NCBI GenBank assembly: GCA_965222505.1
Contig: OZ244956.1
Span: forward strand, 1-64,000
Origin: G965222505 sp965222505
GTDB lineage: Bacteria; Bacteroidota; Rhodothermia; Rhodothermales; DATKEJ01
Direction: 5' to 3'
DNA length: 64,000 nt
In this document: in pieces, positions 35,400 through 44,957 of the stretch
Position numbering within the stretch: the first letter of the stretch is position 1
How the letters are laid out: each line of letters starts with the position of its first letter
Notes under the pieces: model-generated
What the model was told of the DNA's origin: nothing
Seen by the model: only the letters and a program-made list of their open reading frames with translations
Database searches by the model: none
Position numbers and translations under genes: made by a program

Positions 35400-36548
35400 T
35401 CAGGGATGGGTTCCGATGCGTTCTACACCATTCACGGCCTGGCAAGGATACAATTGCGGTATCAAACCGGTAGCGGCCTCATACAACAGCGGGACCTGAC
35501 CCATAAATTGAGTAAGGGCATCCTCGGCGACCAATGCTACGGCACATCCTCCGAATCCAGCGCCAGTCATGCGGGCTCCAAAACAGCCGGGTTGAGCCTG
35601 GGCTGCGGTAACAATTTCGTTGAGGGCATCGCTTGAGACTTCAAAATCGTCTCGTAAACTGGCATGGCTTTCATTCATCAAAGCCCCAAAGGTATGGGCA
35701 TCCCCTTGTCGAAGGACCTCAGCAGCATGTAGGGTTCGTGCATTTTCATACACCACATGACGGGCGCGTCTCATAGGCAACGGATCCAGCCGGGAGGCAC
35801 CCGCCTCAAAGGTTGGGACATCAAGGTCGCGTAAGGCCGGGACCCCAAACACAGCCGCCGCAGATGCACATTGGGCGCGGCGATCATTGTAGGCTGAATC
35901 GATCAGGGTTCTGCGTGTAGCCGTATCCATCACAACGACCATCGTTCTCTGGGGAAGCGGAACGGGTGTAATCTCCAGGGATCTGCAATCAATCAGAAGG
36001 GCCTTCCTGGTTTGGCCGGATGCCGAGACCAGTTGATCCATGATGCCGCACTGCATTCCCAACCAGACGTTTTCTGCCTTCTGCGCCAGAAGGGCCATAG
36101 CAGAGGGTTCCCACGGCAGATTGGATACGGTTACGAACGTTCGTGCTGCTGCCAATTCTAATGCTGCACTTGAAGACAACCCTGCACCAATAGGAATATC
36201 GCCCGATATTATGCCATCCCATCCCTGCAAGGCATGGCCCTGTTCCATCAAGGCCCAGGCAATCCCTTTTAAGTACCCGACCCAGGTTGGACCTTCAGCC
36301 TGTAGTGCAGTGAGGGGGAAGGAAGTCTCTGCTCCAAAGTCCATAGAGAAGGCCGAAACCTGATCATCTTCTCGTTTACGAGAAGCAATACATACTGATT
36401 TATCGATTGCCATAGGCAGGACAAACCCATCATTGTAATCGGTATGCTCTCCGATCAGGTTTACCCTTCCGGGGGCTCGAACAATGGATGAAGGATCAGA
36501 ACCGTATCGTTCGATAAAGGCACGGCTCACCTGAGTAAAAAGGGTCAT
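35400..36548 (-). CDS. galK: galactokinase
   Basis: This 382-residue GHMP kinase phosphorylates galactose to galactose-1-phosphate. Motif 1 'VRAPGRVNLIGEHTDYNDGF' is the galactokinase signature, motif 2 is 'GDIPIGAGLSSSAALELAAA', and motif 3 'GARMTGAGFGGCAVALV' closes the ATP site. Length and order match the family. No galT, galE or transport gene is next to it. The upstream intergenic region (36549-37098) is full of hairpins. Confidence 0.94.
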   Translation of the reverse strand: MTLFTQVSRAFIERYGSDPSSIVRAPGRVNLIGEHTDYNDGFVLPMAIDKSVCIASRKREDDQVSAFSMDFGAETSFPLTALQAEGPTWVGYLKGIAWALMEQGHALQGWDGIISGDIPIGAGLSSSAALELAAARTFVTVSNLPWEPSAMALLAQKAENVWLGMQCGIMDQLVSASGQTRKALLIDCRSLEITPVPLPQRTMVVVMDTATRRTLIDSAYNDRRAQCASAAAVFGVPALRDLDVPTFEAGASRLDPLPMRRARHVVYENARTLHAAEVLRQGDAHTFGALMNESHASLRDDFEVSSDALNEIVTAAQAQPGCFGARMTGAGFGGCAVALVAEDALTQFMGQVPLLYEAATGLIPQLYPCQAVNGVERIGTHP

Positions 36549-37098
36549 ATATCAGCCAGTGTGATGCCGGCCCGAAGCCGCCCGGCTTCGCCCTGGGCGG
36601 CTTCGCTCGTCCCCCTTTGGAACAGGGGTGTGTTTCAAGATGAGGCCGAGCCCAAAGGGGGGGTCTTCTGATTCAACCCCTGATTCGCATCATTGTTAGA
36701 GGTTTGCATCTCATATATAAAGCACCTAACTTTCTCGAACCACGGGCATAGTGACATTCAGATATTTGAGTGCTTTTTGAGATGATTTTGTCCGATTCAA
36801 GGCGTTTTTTGAGACCAATGTGGTTCATTGGACGAGAAAAATAACACAGAAGCGGGTAAAATCAGCCGGAAGGCGCCAAATTTGCTTGATTGTCACGACG
36901 CCCTAACATATGCCGGTTTTTTCAAGCCGGACAAAAAAACGCTTCCTATGCTGGTCAAAATCAGATAGCACCTCCTCAGCCACCGGCTCCATACCAAGGA
37001 GCACAGGTCGCCTGAGGTGCTACCCCGTATTTCGGGCATGTTTCCATACATGACCCGCTCTTCGATGATTTGGCCCTTCGGCCCAGACCTGACCAGCA
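36549..37098. other. hairpin-rich 550-base intergenic region between galK and the MATE exporter
   Basis: Several inverted repeats can be read here. GAAGCCGCCC/GGGCGGCTTC lies at 36574-36583/36595-36604 (perfect 10-bp arms). CCCCCTTTGG/CCAAAGGGGG lies at 36611-36620/36652-36661 (perfect 10-bp arms). TAGCACCTC/GAGGTGCTA lies at 36966-36974/37014-37022 (perfect 9-bp arms). CGGGCATGT/ACATGACCCG lies near 37033-37057 with one bulge. The part from about 36690 to 36930 is AT-richer, without an ORF. It contains a double CCGG hairpin near 36913-36930. No known riboswitch or IS was recognised. Confidence 0.6.
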
Positions 37099-38523
37099 AT
37101 GACCCACCACCAATCTCCTCCTGATGCCCCTGCGGTAAATCCTGGCCTTTGGGCCGATGTGAAGGGGGCCTTTTTAGGGACACGTCACGATTACACCAAA
37201 GGGTCCCTCGGCCGTGCCATCTTCCTGCTCTCCGTACCCATGGTACTGGAGATGCTCATGCAGGCCATCTTTGAAGTTGCCGATGTCTACTTCGTGAGTA
37301 AGTTGGGTGCCGATGCCGTCGCGGCTGTTGGCATCTCTGCATCCTTGTTGATTCTGGTGTTTACCATTGGGATTGGCCTCAGCATGGCTGCAACGGCTGT
37401 AGTTGCTCGGCGGATCGGTGAGAAGGACCCAGAAGGTGGGGCTGTAGCTGCATTCCAGGCCCTTCTGCTGACCTGCTCTATCTCAGTTCCCATTGCCATC
37501 CTTGGGGCCATCTTTGCCCCTGAGATGCTGGAGATCATGGGGGCAACCCCAGAGGTGGTTTCGATAGGGGCAACCTATTGTGCGATCCTGTTTGGCACCA
37601 ATATCACGATCCTGCTGCTCTTCCTGTTGAACGCCGTGTTTCGGGGAACGGGCGATGCCGTTCTGGCGATGCGGGTCCTTTGGATTGCCAATGGGCTAAA
37701 CATCATTTTGGACCCCATATTTATCTTTGGGTTAGGGCCCATACCGGCGTTTGGGGTGAAAGGGGCTGCCATCGCCACAGCCCTCGGGCGCGGTGTGGGA
37801 GTGGCCTATCAATTGTACCTTCTAACACGGGGTACTGGACGCCTTCAATGGGCCAAACGGCACGTGCGATTGGTGCCGGACGTCATGCGAGGGCTCTTGA
37901 AAGTATCCGGGCCGGGCATGGTGCAATACCTGGTTGGTACGGCCAGTTGGCTGGTGCTGATTCGGATCCTCTCTGCTTTTGGAAGTGCAGCCCTGGCCGG
38001 GTATACCATCGCGTTACGGATTTTTGTATTCGCCTTGCTGCCTTCCTGGGGGTTGGGCAATGCTGCGGCGACCCTGGTGGGGCAGAACCTTGGGGCCGGG
38101 AAACCAGACCGGGCTGAACGATCCGTATGGATCACCAGTTGGGCCAATGTGACCTTTCTTGTGGGGTTTACCGCTGCCCTGTTGATCTGGTCGGAAGAAC
38201 TCATGCTTTTGTTTACACCCGAGACGGAAGTGGTCTACTTCGGGGCCCTTTGCCTGACGATTGTGGGCTACAGCTACGTCTTCCTGGCTTTCGGGATGGT
38301 AACGGTACAGGCCTTCAACGGGGCCGGAGATACCACCACACCCACCTGGATTAACCTGATCAGTTATTGGATCGTCCAGATACCGCTGGCTTATGCCCTC
38401 GCACATCCGTTTGGTTTGGGTGCCAAAGGCGTATTCATTGCCATTACGGTTGCTCAAGCCGTTCTGGCTGTCATTGGGGTGGCCTGGTTCCGGCGCGGAA
38501 AATGGAAAATGATGGAAGTCTGA
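37099..38523 (+). CDS. MATE-family multidrug/cation exporter
   Basis: This 474-residue 12-TM transporter has two MatE repeats. The first begins 'LSVPMVLEMLMQAIFEVADV' then 'YFVSKLGADAVAAVGIS', and the second repeat includes 'LVGTASWLVLIRILSAFGSA', 'AGYTIALRIFVFALLPSWGL' and 'NAAATLVGQNLGAGKPDRAE'. It would export cationic or amphipathic compounds using a sodium or proton gradient. A hydrophilic N-terminus of about 35 residues precedes the first helix. The gene converges with carB, with adjacent stops. Substrate unknown. Confidence 0.9.
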   Translation: MTHHQSPPDAPAVNPGLWADVKGAFLGTRHDYTKGSLGRAIFLLSVPMVLEMLMQAIFEVADVYFVSKLGADAVAAVGISASLLILVFTIGIGLSMAATAVVARRIGEKDPEGGAVAAFQALLLTCSISVPIAILGAIFAPEMLEIMGATPEVVSIGATYCAILFGTNITILLLFLLNAVFRGTGDAVLAMRVLWIANGLNIILDPIFIFGLGPIPAFGVKGAAIATALGRGVGVAYQLYLLTRGTGRLQWAKRHVRLVPDVMRGLLKVSGPGMVQYLVGTASWLVLIRILSAFGSAALAGYTIALRIFVFALLPSWGLGNAAATLVGQNLGAGKPDRAERSVWITSWANVTFLVGFTAALLIWSEELMLLFTPETEVVYFGALCLTIVGYSYVFLAFGMVTVQAFNGAGDTTTPTWINLISYWIVQIPLAYALAHPFGLGAKGVFIAITVAQAVLAVIGVAWFRRGKWKMMEV

Positions 38524-38524
38524 T

Positions 38525-41353
38525 TTAGCGGGACAGGTAGAGGTTCCTCATCTCATACGGACGGGCAAAGTGTTCGTCCGTCAACTCGTCGATAAAGGCG
38601 ATGGCTTCGCCGGTGCTTTTCATTTCCGGTCCGAGTTCTTTGGGGACTTCTGGAAATTTGTCCCAGGAGAAGACGGGCTCTTTCATGGCATAGCCCACGA
38701 GTGAGGACTCCAATTTTCCTTCTGTTCGGAAATCGGCCAGTTTACGGCCCAGCATCACCTGGGTGGCGATGTTGGCAACAGGCACCCCCGTTGCTTTTGC
38801 AACAAACGGGACCGTTCGAGAGGCCCTGGGGTTGGCTTCGATCACGTAGACGATTTCATCTTTCACGGCCAGTTGGACATTAATGAGCCCGATCACGTCG
38901 AGCCGGTTGGCGATTTCAGATACATACCTGCGGATGGTTGTGATGACGGTCTCGGACAGGGAATAGGGGGGCAAAACGGCTGTTGAATCCCCGGAATGTA
39001 CCCCGGCGGGTTCGATATGCTGCATGATTCCAGTGATCCAAACCTCATCTCCATCTCGCACGGCATCGACATCCACCTCTATGGCGTTTTCAAGAAAGAG
39101 GTCCAGGAGGATCTTATTGTTGGGGAGCAGCTTCCAAATGTTTCGGACGTATGTTTCGACTTCTTCCTTGTTGATGGCAATGCGCATGCCTTGCCCGCCA
39201 AGGACGTAGCTCGGGCGTACCAGAATGGGGTAACCAATGCGTTCAGCGGTTTCAATTGCTTCGGCAACGGTGGTGGCCATGCCGTAGGGAGGGAACGGGA
39301 TTTCGAGTTCCTTCAGGATTTTGGAGAACTTCCCACGGTCTTCTGCCAGGTCCATGTTATGGACCTGGGTCCCGAAAAAGTGGACGCCTTCAGCCATCAT
39401 GTTATGGGCCAATTTGAGGGCCGTTTGCCCGCCAAGTTGTACCATGACCCCAATCGGCTTTTCCATATCCAGAATGTCTTGGACGCGCTCCCAGAAGACC
39501 GGCTCGAAATAGAGTTTATCGGCGATGTCAAAGTCGGTGGAGACGGTTTCCGGGTTACAGTTGATCATGATGGCTTCGTAGCCCATGGCTTTGGTCGCGA
39601 GGACTCCGTGGACGCAACTGTAATCAAATTCAATACCCTGGCCGATTCGGTTGGGGCCACTCCCAAGGATGACCACCTTTTCCCGGTCCGAAACCTCTGA
39701 TTCGTTTTCGTCTCCGTACGTGGAGTAAAAGTAGGGGGTTTCAGCAGGAAATTCTCCGGCGCAGGTATCCACCAGGCGGTAGCCTGGGGTCAAGTCATGC
39801 TTCTTGCGAAGGGCGCGAACATCCAGTTCTGATACCTCATCAGAGAGCAAGTATGCGATTTGCACATCAGAGAAACCATGCTGCTTCAGCGTGTGGAGTA
39901 ACGGGAGGGGTAACGACGCCAGCGTTTGTTTTTGGAGTTCTTCTTCCAGGTCAACGAGGTATTTGATCTGGTACAGGAACCAGGGATCGACCCGTGTGAT
40001 GTCGGCAACTTCTTCTACCGATGCGCCCAACTTAAACGCATTGTGGATCTGGAGGGTGCGGTCCCAGTAAGGTTTGACGAGCCGCTCACGAACCAATTTT
40101 CGGTCCGGGGCTTCCCGGTCGGCGCCGAGGCCGGCATAGCCAATCTCCAAACTCTGCCAGGCTTTTTGAATGCTTTCGGTGAAGGTGCGCCCGATGGACA
40201 TGACCTCCCCGACGGCTTTCATCTGGGTGGTCAATTCCTCATCAACACCTTCAAACTTGTCAAAATTAAAACGGGGGATTTTGGTGACCACATAATCGAT
40301 GGCCGGTTCAAAACAGGCACTGGTGGTCCCGGTCACGTCATTGGGTAATTCATCCAGCGTGTAGCCCACGGCCAAGCGGGCTGCAACTTTGGCGATGGGG
40401 TATCCGGTCGCTTTCGAAGCAAGGGCCGAGGAGCGTGAGACCCTGGGGTTAATCTCGATGGCAATCATGCGGCCCGTTCCTGGATGCACGGCAAACTGCA
40501 CATTACATCCTCCGGCAAAAGTCCCAATGGATCGCATCATCCTGATGGCAGCGTCCCGCATGTGTTGATATTGCTTATCGGTAAGCGTCTGCGAGGGGGC
40601 AACCGTCACAGAGTCTCCGGTATGGATGCCCATCGGGTCGATGTTCTCGATTGAACAAACGATGATGACGTTTTCATTGGCATCTCGCAAGAGTTCGAGT
40701 TCATATTCTTTCCATCCGAAGCAGCACTCTTCAATGAGGACTTCGTGGACGGGTGACATTTCAAGGCCCCGCGTCACTTTGCGTTCAAATTCCTCTGGGT
40801 TCCAGACGATGCCTCCGCCTGTGCCGCCCAGTGTAAAGCTGGGGCGGATAACCACCGGGATGCCACCCAATTCTTGCGTGATTTCTTTGGCTTCTAGGAG
40901 GCTTTTGGCGACGCGGCTTTTGGCCTGGTCAATCCCGATTTCCTCCATCAGGTCCCGGAACTGCTGGCGATCCTCCGTAATCTCGATGGCATCGATATCA
41001 ACCCCAATCACTTCAACGCTCTGGTCTTTCCAATACCCTTGTTTATGCAAGACTTGCGCCAGATTAAGTGCTGTTTGCCCGCCCATGGTTGGAAGTACGG
41101 CATCAGGTTTTTCTATTTCGACAATTTTTTTGATGGATGCCGGAGTAAGCTCCCTGAGGTAGACCTGATCGGCAGTCATTGGATCGGTCATGATGGTTGC
41201 CGGATTCGAATTGACCAGAGTAACCTCGTATCCTTCGGCACGGAGGGCGCGTGAGGCTTGTGTGCCTGAATAATCAAATTCGCAGGCTTGACCAATAACG
41301 ATGGGTCCAGAGCCAATGAGCAGAATTTTATGGATGTCGGTGCGTTTGGGCAT
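38525..41353 (-). CDS. carB: carbamoyl-phosphate synthase large subunit, lacking the C-terminal MGS domain
   Basis: CarB makes carbamoyl phosphate from bicarbonate, ammonia and ATP for pyrimidines and arginine. Both duplicated ATP-grasp halves are present: 'LLIGSGPIVIGQACEFDYSG' in the first and 'VILGSGPNRIGQGIEFDYSC' in the second. ATP-grasp signatures are 'VRPSFTLGGTGGGIV' and 'VRPSYVLGGQGMRIA'. At 942 residues it ends right after 'PEMKSTGEAIAFIDEL', where the roughly 130-residue MGS-like allosteric domain of E. coli CarB (1073 residues) would start. So regulation by UMP/ornithine through that domain is not expected. I recall short CarB as common in Bacteroidota. It follows an SGNH hydrolase gene after three bases in a carA-SGNH-carB order. 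Confidence 0.95.
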   Translation of the reverse strand: MPKRTDIHKILLIGSGPIVIGQACEFDYSGTQASRALRAEGYEVTLVNSNPATIMTDPMTADQVYLRELTPASIKKIVEIEKPDAVLPTMGGQTALNLAQVLHKQGYWKDQSVEVIGVDIDAIEITEDRQQFRDLMEEIGIDQAKSRVAKSLLEAKEITQELGGIPVVIRPSFTLGGTGGGIVWNPEEFERKVTRGLEMSPVHEVLIEECCFGWKEYELELLRDANENVIIVCSIENIDPMGIHTGDSVTVAPSQTLTDKQYQHMRDAAIRMMRSIGTFAGGCNVQFAVHPGTGRMIAIEINPRVSRSSALASKATGYPIAKVAARLAVGYTLDELPNDVTGTTSACFEPAIDYVVTKIPRFNFDKFEGVDEELTTQMKAVGEVMSIGRTFTESIQKAWQSLEIGYAGLGADREAPDRKLVRERLVKPYWDRTLQIHNAFKLGASVEEVADITRVDPWFLYQIKYLVDLEEELQKQTLASLPLPLLHTLKQHGFSDVQIAYLLSDEVSELDVRALRKKHDLTPGYRLVDTCAGEFPAETPYFYSTYGDENESEVSDREKVVILGSGPNRIGQGIEFDYSCVHGVLATKAMGYEAIMINCNPETVSTDFDIADKLYFEPVFWERVQDILDMEKPIGVMVQLGGQTALKLAHNMMAEGVHFFGTQVHNMDLAEDRGKFSKILKELEIPFPPYGMATTVAEAIETAERIGYPILVRPSYVLGGQGMRIAINKEEVETYVRNIWKLLPNNKILLDLFLENAIEVDVDAVRDGDEVWITGIMQHIEPAGVHSGDSTAVLPPYSLSETVITTIRRYVSEIANRLDVIGLINVQLAVKDEIVYVIEANPRASRTVPFVAKATGVPVANIATQVMLGRKLADFRTEGKLESSLVGYAMKEPVFSWDKFPEVPKELGPEMKSTGEAIAFIDELTDEHFARPYEMRNLYLSR

Positions 41354-41356
41354 CGG

Positions 41357-42325
41357 TCAGGGTGTGGTTGCGGAAAGTAAGGGTTGAATGATGGCTGCGA
41401 GGCGATACATGCTACGTTTCATCCCTCTTGCATTCAGGTGTAGGGGGTCGTAAAACAAGTAATCTTGAGCCGTTAGTGTATCACGTAGGTCAAGGAGAAA
41501 AACCTGGTGGGCGGCCGCAAAGGCCTTAAACAGACGTTGGGGTCGGTCATCCGAGGGGCGGTCGGGCAGTAATTGGTCCTGATAAGGAAAAACGGCAATA
41601 ACCAATGGAATGGACCGATTCTGGCACCAATTCAGGATGCCGCGAATTTCGTTTCGGACGCGTTCCCAATTCTCATCCGAGTACAGCGGTGCGATCACAG
41701 TAGGATATCGGTAATTGTGCCAGTTTAGCCGTAGGGTACCGCGCATGAGTAGGTAGAAATAGCTGTGTTTGTCCAGCCAGGTTCGCATCTTTTGCTTCCA
41801 GGTGCTGCGGGTCTCCGAATCGACAATGAGGCTGGGGCGGGATACCGGCAAAGGGTCGTTGAGGCAATAGGCCAGCACCACAACATCCGGCTGGAGGGCC
41901 GCTCCAAATAATTCCAGAAACGAGCGCTCATGCCGGGTGGTGTACCCAACCGTTCCGGCATTCATCAAGATGGGTTGAGGGTCAATTTCGGGCGGCCATA
42001 TGTTGTGAGCGGCATCGGATTCAGGGAGGCCGGGACCAAAAATCACCGAGTCTCCCAGCAACAGGATCCTTGATTGATCAGCGGTGGAAAGTTCTTTGCC
42101 GCGCAGGTGCTGGGTGTTGATGCCTACGGTTGCTCCCCAAACCACCCCCTGGTACTGTGCACGGTTCACATAGGGAAAACGGCCATCCCGTTCATCAAGG
42201 AGGCGTTTCTCGGCAAATTGGGGCACAAGCGTATCAGGTCCAATGATCCGTGTGCCCCATTCCAATATCAGCAGAATGAGGAGGGTAATGCAGGCCGTGA
42301 TACCAAAGGCAAGTGCCGGACGCAT
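41357..42325 (-). CDS. membrane-anchored SGNH/GDSL-type hydrolase
   Basis: This 322-residue protein has an N-terminal transmembrane or signal segment ('ALAFGITACITLLILLILEW') and a SGNH hydrolase domain. The GDS nucleophile motif is 'ILLLGDSVIFGPGLPESDA', the oxyanion Asn lies in 'VLAYCLNDPLPVS', and the C-terminal D-x2-H pair is 'FYDPLHLNARGM'. It probably acts on esters (acetylated glycans or lipids) outside the inner membrane. It lies between carA and carB on the same strand with only three bases to carB, which is an odd partnership for pyrimidine genes. Confidence 0.83.
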   Translation of the reverse strand: MRPALAFGITACITLLILLILEWGTRIIGPDTLVPQFAEKRLLDERDGRFPYVNRAQYQGVVWGATVGINTQHLRGKELSTADQSRILLLGDSVIFGPGLPESDAAHNIWPPEIDPQPILMNAGTVGYTTRHERSFLELFGAALQPDVVVLAYCLNDPLPVSRPSLIVDSETRSTWKQKMRTWLDKHSYFYLLMRGTLRLNWHNYRYPTVIAPLYSDENWERVRNEIRGILNWCQNRSIPLVIAVFPYQDQLLPDRPSDDRPQRLFKAFAAAHQVFLLDLRDTLTAQDYLFYDPLHLNARGMKRSMYRLAAIIQPLLSATTP

Positions 42326-42377
42326 ATAGTATTAATCCAAGTGGTGTGCTATTCGTTGATTTTCAAATCGGGCAGTA

Positions 42378-42406
42378 TTGCGTCCGCCGGGCATCGGCGG
42401 ACGCAA
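42378..42406. other. perfect 12-bp hairpin between carA and the SGNH hydrolase gene
   Basis: Arms TTGCGTCCGCCG and CGGCGGACGCAA with a five-base loop. It lies 43 bases after the carA stop on the minus strand. No T tract follows in either direction, so it may act as an attenuating or mRNA-stabilising stem rather than a full terminator. Confidence 0.6.
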
Positions 42407-42448
42407 CAGTTTATGCTTCTACGTGCGAGAATGGCACAGCTTGAGTTA

Positions 42449-43576
42449 TTAGTGGGCATTGACCAGCGGAGCGCCGGTAGGGGTCGTGCTGGATTCGGCA
42501 ATGGCATCAATGAACTGATCGAACAAATACCGACTATCATGAGGGCCAGGTGAGGCTTCGGGGTGGTATTGCACAGAGAAGCCTTTGAAGGCCTTGAACC
42601 GAAGCCCTTCAACCGTCTGGTCGTTCAGGTTAATGTGGGTAACCGATGCTATGTGGTCAAGAATCCCCTCGGGATCTACAGAGAACCCATGATTTTGGGT
42701 GGTGATTTCGACATGGCCGAGATCGAGGTTCTTCACCGGCTGGTTTGCGCCCCGATGGCCCACATGCATCTTGTAGACCTGGATATCCTGCGTCAAGGCC
42801 AACAGTTGGTGACCCAGGCAAATGCCAAAGAGGGGGAGACCGGTTCGGGTTGCGGCCTGTGCTGTTTCAATCGCTTCGGGCATGGCTCTGGGATCTCCGG
42901 GTCCATTGGAGAAAAACAGCCCCTGAGGTTGCCAGTCCATCACATCGGCAAGTGGGGTATGGGCCGGAAAGACACGGACGGTGCTTCCTCTGGCCTGGAA
43001 GGAACGGAGGATGTTGCGTTTGACCCCGAAGTCAAAGACTGCAATCCGGGGACCTCCTCCACCTGAAAAGGTATAGGCCGCATTGGTGGTCACCCTTGAG
43101 GCCAACTCCAGTCCTTCCATCGAGGGCACGGCCCTGGCTTGAGCCACGAGGCGTTCATTGTCCAGCTCGGTTGCTGAAACCACAGCATTCATCACCCCAT
43201 GTTTACGGATATGCCGCACCAGCCGCCGGGTATCAATACCGGAAATACCGACCAGTTCATGGCGTTGCATAAATTGCTGCAAGGCTTCCTGGGCCAGAAG
43301 GTTGGAGTACTGATGGGTGAAGGAGCGGACGATCAGCCCGGCGACCATCGGATGAGCGGCTTCCATATCCTCGTCATGGGCGCCATAGTTGCCGATGTGA
43401 GGGTACGTCATCATCATCAATTGGCCGTGGTAGGAGGGGTCCGTCAGGATCTCCTGGTAGCCGGTCATACTGGTATTAAAACATAGTTCTCCGCTGGTTT
43501 CGCCGGTATATCCGATGGATATACCAGTCAGAACCGTTCCGTCTTCAAGGGCAAGTTTGGCAGGATGGTCTGTCAT
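42449..43576 (-). CDS. carA: carbamoyl-phosphate synthase small (glutaminase) subunit
   Basis: This 375-residue CarA has an N-terminal small-subunit domain ('LALEDGTVLTGISIGYTGET', 'GELCFNTSMTGYQEILTDPS') and a class I glutamine amidotransferase domain. The nucleophile is in 'PLFGICLGHQLLAL', and the later His/Glu are in 'QYHPEASPGPHDSRYLF'. It hydrolyses glutamine and channels ammonia to CarB. It is the first gene of a minus-strand group followed by an SGNH hydrolase and carB. The upstream region (43577-43980) is shared with the divergent tonB-like gene. Confidence 0.95.
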   Translation of the reverse strand: MTDHPAKLALEDGTVLTGISIGYTGETSGELCFNTSMTGYQEILTDPSYHGQLMMMTYPHIGNYGAHDEDMEAAHPMVAGLIVRSFTHQYSNLLAQEALQQFMQRHELVGISGIDTRRLVRHIRKHGVMNAVVSATELDNERLVAQARAVPSMEGLELASRVTTNAAYTFSGGGGPRIAVFDFGVKRNILRSFQARGSTVRVFPAHTPLADVMDWQPQGLFFSNGPGDPRAMPEAIETAQAATRTGLPLFGICLGHQLLALTQDIQVYKMHVGHRGANQPVKNLDLGHVEITTQNHGFSVDPEGILDHIASVTHINLNDQTVEGLRFKAFKGFSVQYHPEASPGPHDSRYLFDQFIDAIAESSTTPTGAPLVNAH

Positions 43577-43980
43577 GGTTTACAAGGCAAAGGTGGGCGG
43601 TAGCAGAGGGTATATAAAAAAAAGCCTTCCTCCCGGTGAAAGAGAAAGGTCAAATGCCAAAGGTGAGGGCCTCGGGGGTGTACCGGACCCTTTTGGGGCA
43701 AGTAAGGGGTTGTGGTGCATGCAGTAGCCGGGATTTCTCGGTTGCAGTGGAAAACCAGGATGCCTAAATGTACCGAAGATGCATATACTTCTCAAGGGGT
43801 AGAACAGACTTCCATATGAACTTCACCCGCTATTTTTAAGGAAGGGCTCAGTTGAGCAACATGGACAGCCGTTGGGCCGGGAATTTTAACAGTTGGCTCA
43901 AATACAGGGGGCATAGGCTTTTACCCTGAGGAACAGCACCCTTCGGCTAAGGTACAGTAACTGACCTAGCCCTGGAGCCA
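43577..43980. other. 404-base intergenic region between carA and the TonB-like gene
   Basis: This is the divergent promoter region for carA (minus) and the TonB-like gene (plus). I see no ORF, no recognisable riboswitch and no long perfect palindrome. Short imperfect stems are present, and purine-rich runs occur near 43616-43690. Nothing definite can be assigned. Confidence 0.4.
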
Positions 43981-44670
43981 ATGAAAGTGTCACGTTTAGA
44001 TAAACTATACCGAACCTCTACCCGGTACCACATCCGGGTATTGGGGAGTATGGCAGGGGTACTCGTCCTGCTCATTGGCATGGTGAGGTATTGGCCGCTA
44101 CCTGAGGCCGAAGCACCCAGGGAACAGGTGTTTCATACGCAGGGACGGGAAGTCGTAACGCTGGAAATGATAGAACCAACGAGTCAGGTGGCCCAGCGTC
44201 CACCACCACCCGCACCCCTACCGCCTATTGAAGTGCCTGACGATGTGGAATTGGAAGAAGAATTTGAGATTCTTGAAGAAATAAGTACAGACACCGGAGC
44301 GGAGATTGCCGAAGTAGGAGCGGGGCCCGTCAATACCGGCCCCGCCCTCATTGCCCAGGCCGATCAATCTCCCAAACCTTTTCGGTTTGTGGAACCTGTA
44401 TATCCCCCGGAGGCACGAAATCGCAAAATAAAAGCCCAGATTTCGGTTGAGGTGCTGGTCGATGAAAAGGGGCGTGTTGTGGAATCAAAGATCATTGATC
44501 GGTTCCTGCTGGGTGAGAAGGATGAGCCCCCTACCCCTGTTGAAAAACTGGGATACAGGCTCGAAGAAGAGGCTTTGGTGGCTGCTGAAGGCTGGCGGTT
44601 CCGACCGGGGCGGCACAATGGAAGAGTGGTGCAAACCTATACAATACTTACTTTTAGTTTTGGTATCTGA
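43981..44670 (+). CDS. energy transducer TonB
   Basis: This 229-residue protein has an N-terminal membrane anchor ('MAGVLVLLIGMVRYWPL'), a proline-rich spacer ('QRPPPPAPLPPIEVPDD') followed by an acidic stretch, and a C-terminal TonB domain. The domain contains 'FVEPVYPPEARNRKIKAQIS', 'VEVLVDEKGRVVES' and 'WRFRPGRHNGRVVQTYTILT'. It would transmit the proton motive force from ExbBD to outer-membrane receptors. ExbB/ExbD are not in the window. The start ATG at 43981 gives a normal short cytoplasmic tail. Confidence 0.9.
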   Translation: MKVSRLDKLYRTSTRYHIRVLGSMAGVLVLLIGMVRYWPLPEAEAPREQVFHTQGREVVTLEMIEPTSQVAQRPPPPAPLPPIEVPDDVELEEEFEILEEISTDTGAEIAEVGAGPVNTGPALIAQADQSPKPFRFVEPVYPPEARNRKIKAQISVEVLVDEKGRVVESKIIDRFLLGEKDEPPTPVEKLGYRLEEEALVAAEGWRFRPGRHNGRVVQTYTILTFSFGI

Positions 44671-44957
44671 GTACATAATACAACATCGTCCGCCAGTAAA
44701 AGATATATTTTTCCACCGCTGTGTTACTTCTCTAATCCAAATCGCGGCTTCCGTATTGACTTCTTAATGGTTGGTGGTGGATGGGGGGACCCCAAGTAAA
44801 CCTGACTTTCGTCGGTGCACGCGGGGCCCCTTTCCCTTTTTAAACGGTTTTGGGCGTAGGGGCTAGGAAAGGGATCGTAAGAGAGAACAAAATATCATAT
44901 CCTCGGTTTTTACATCATACTCCCACTCGCTACACGGTAGCACAGCAATGAACTTGC

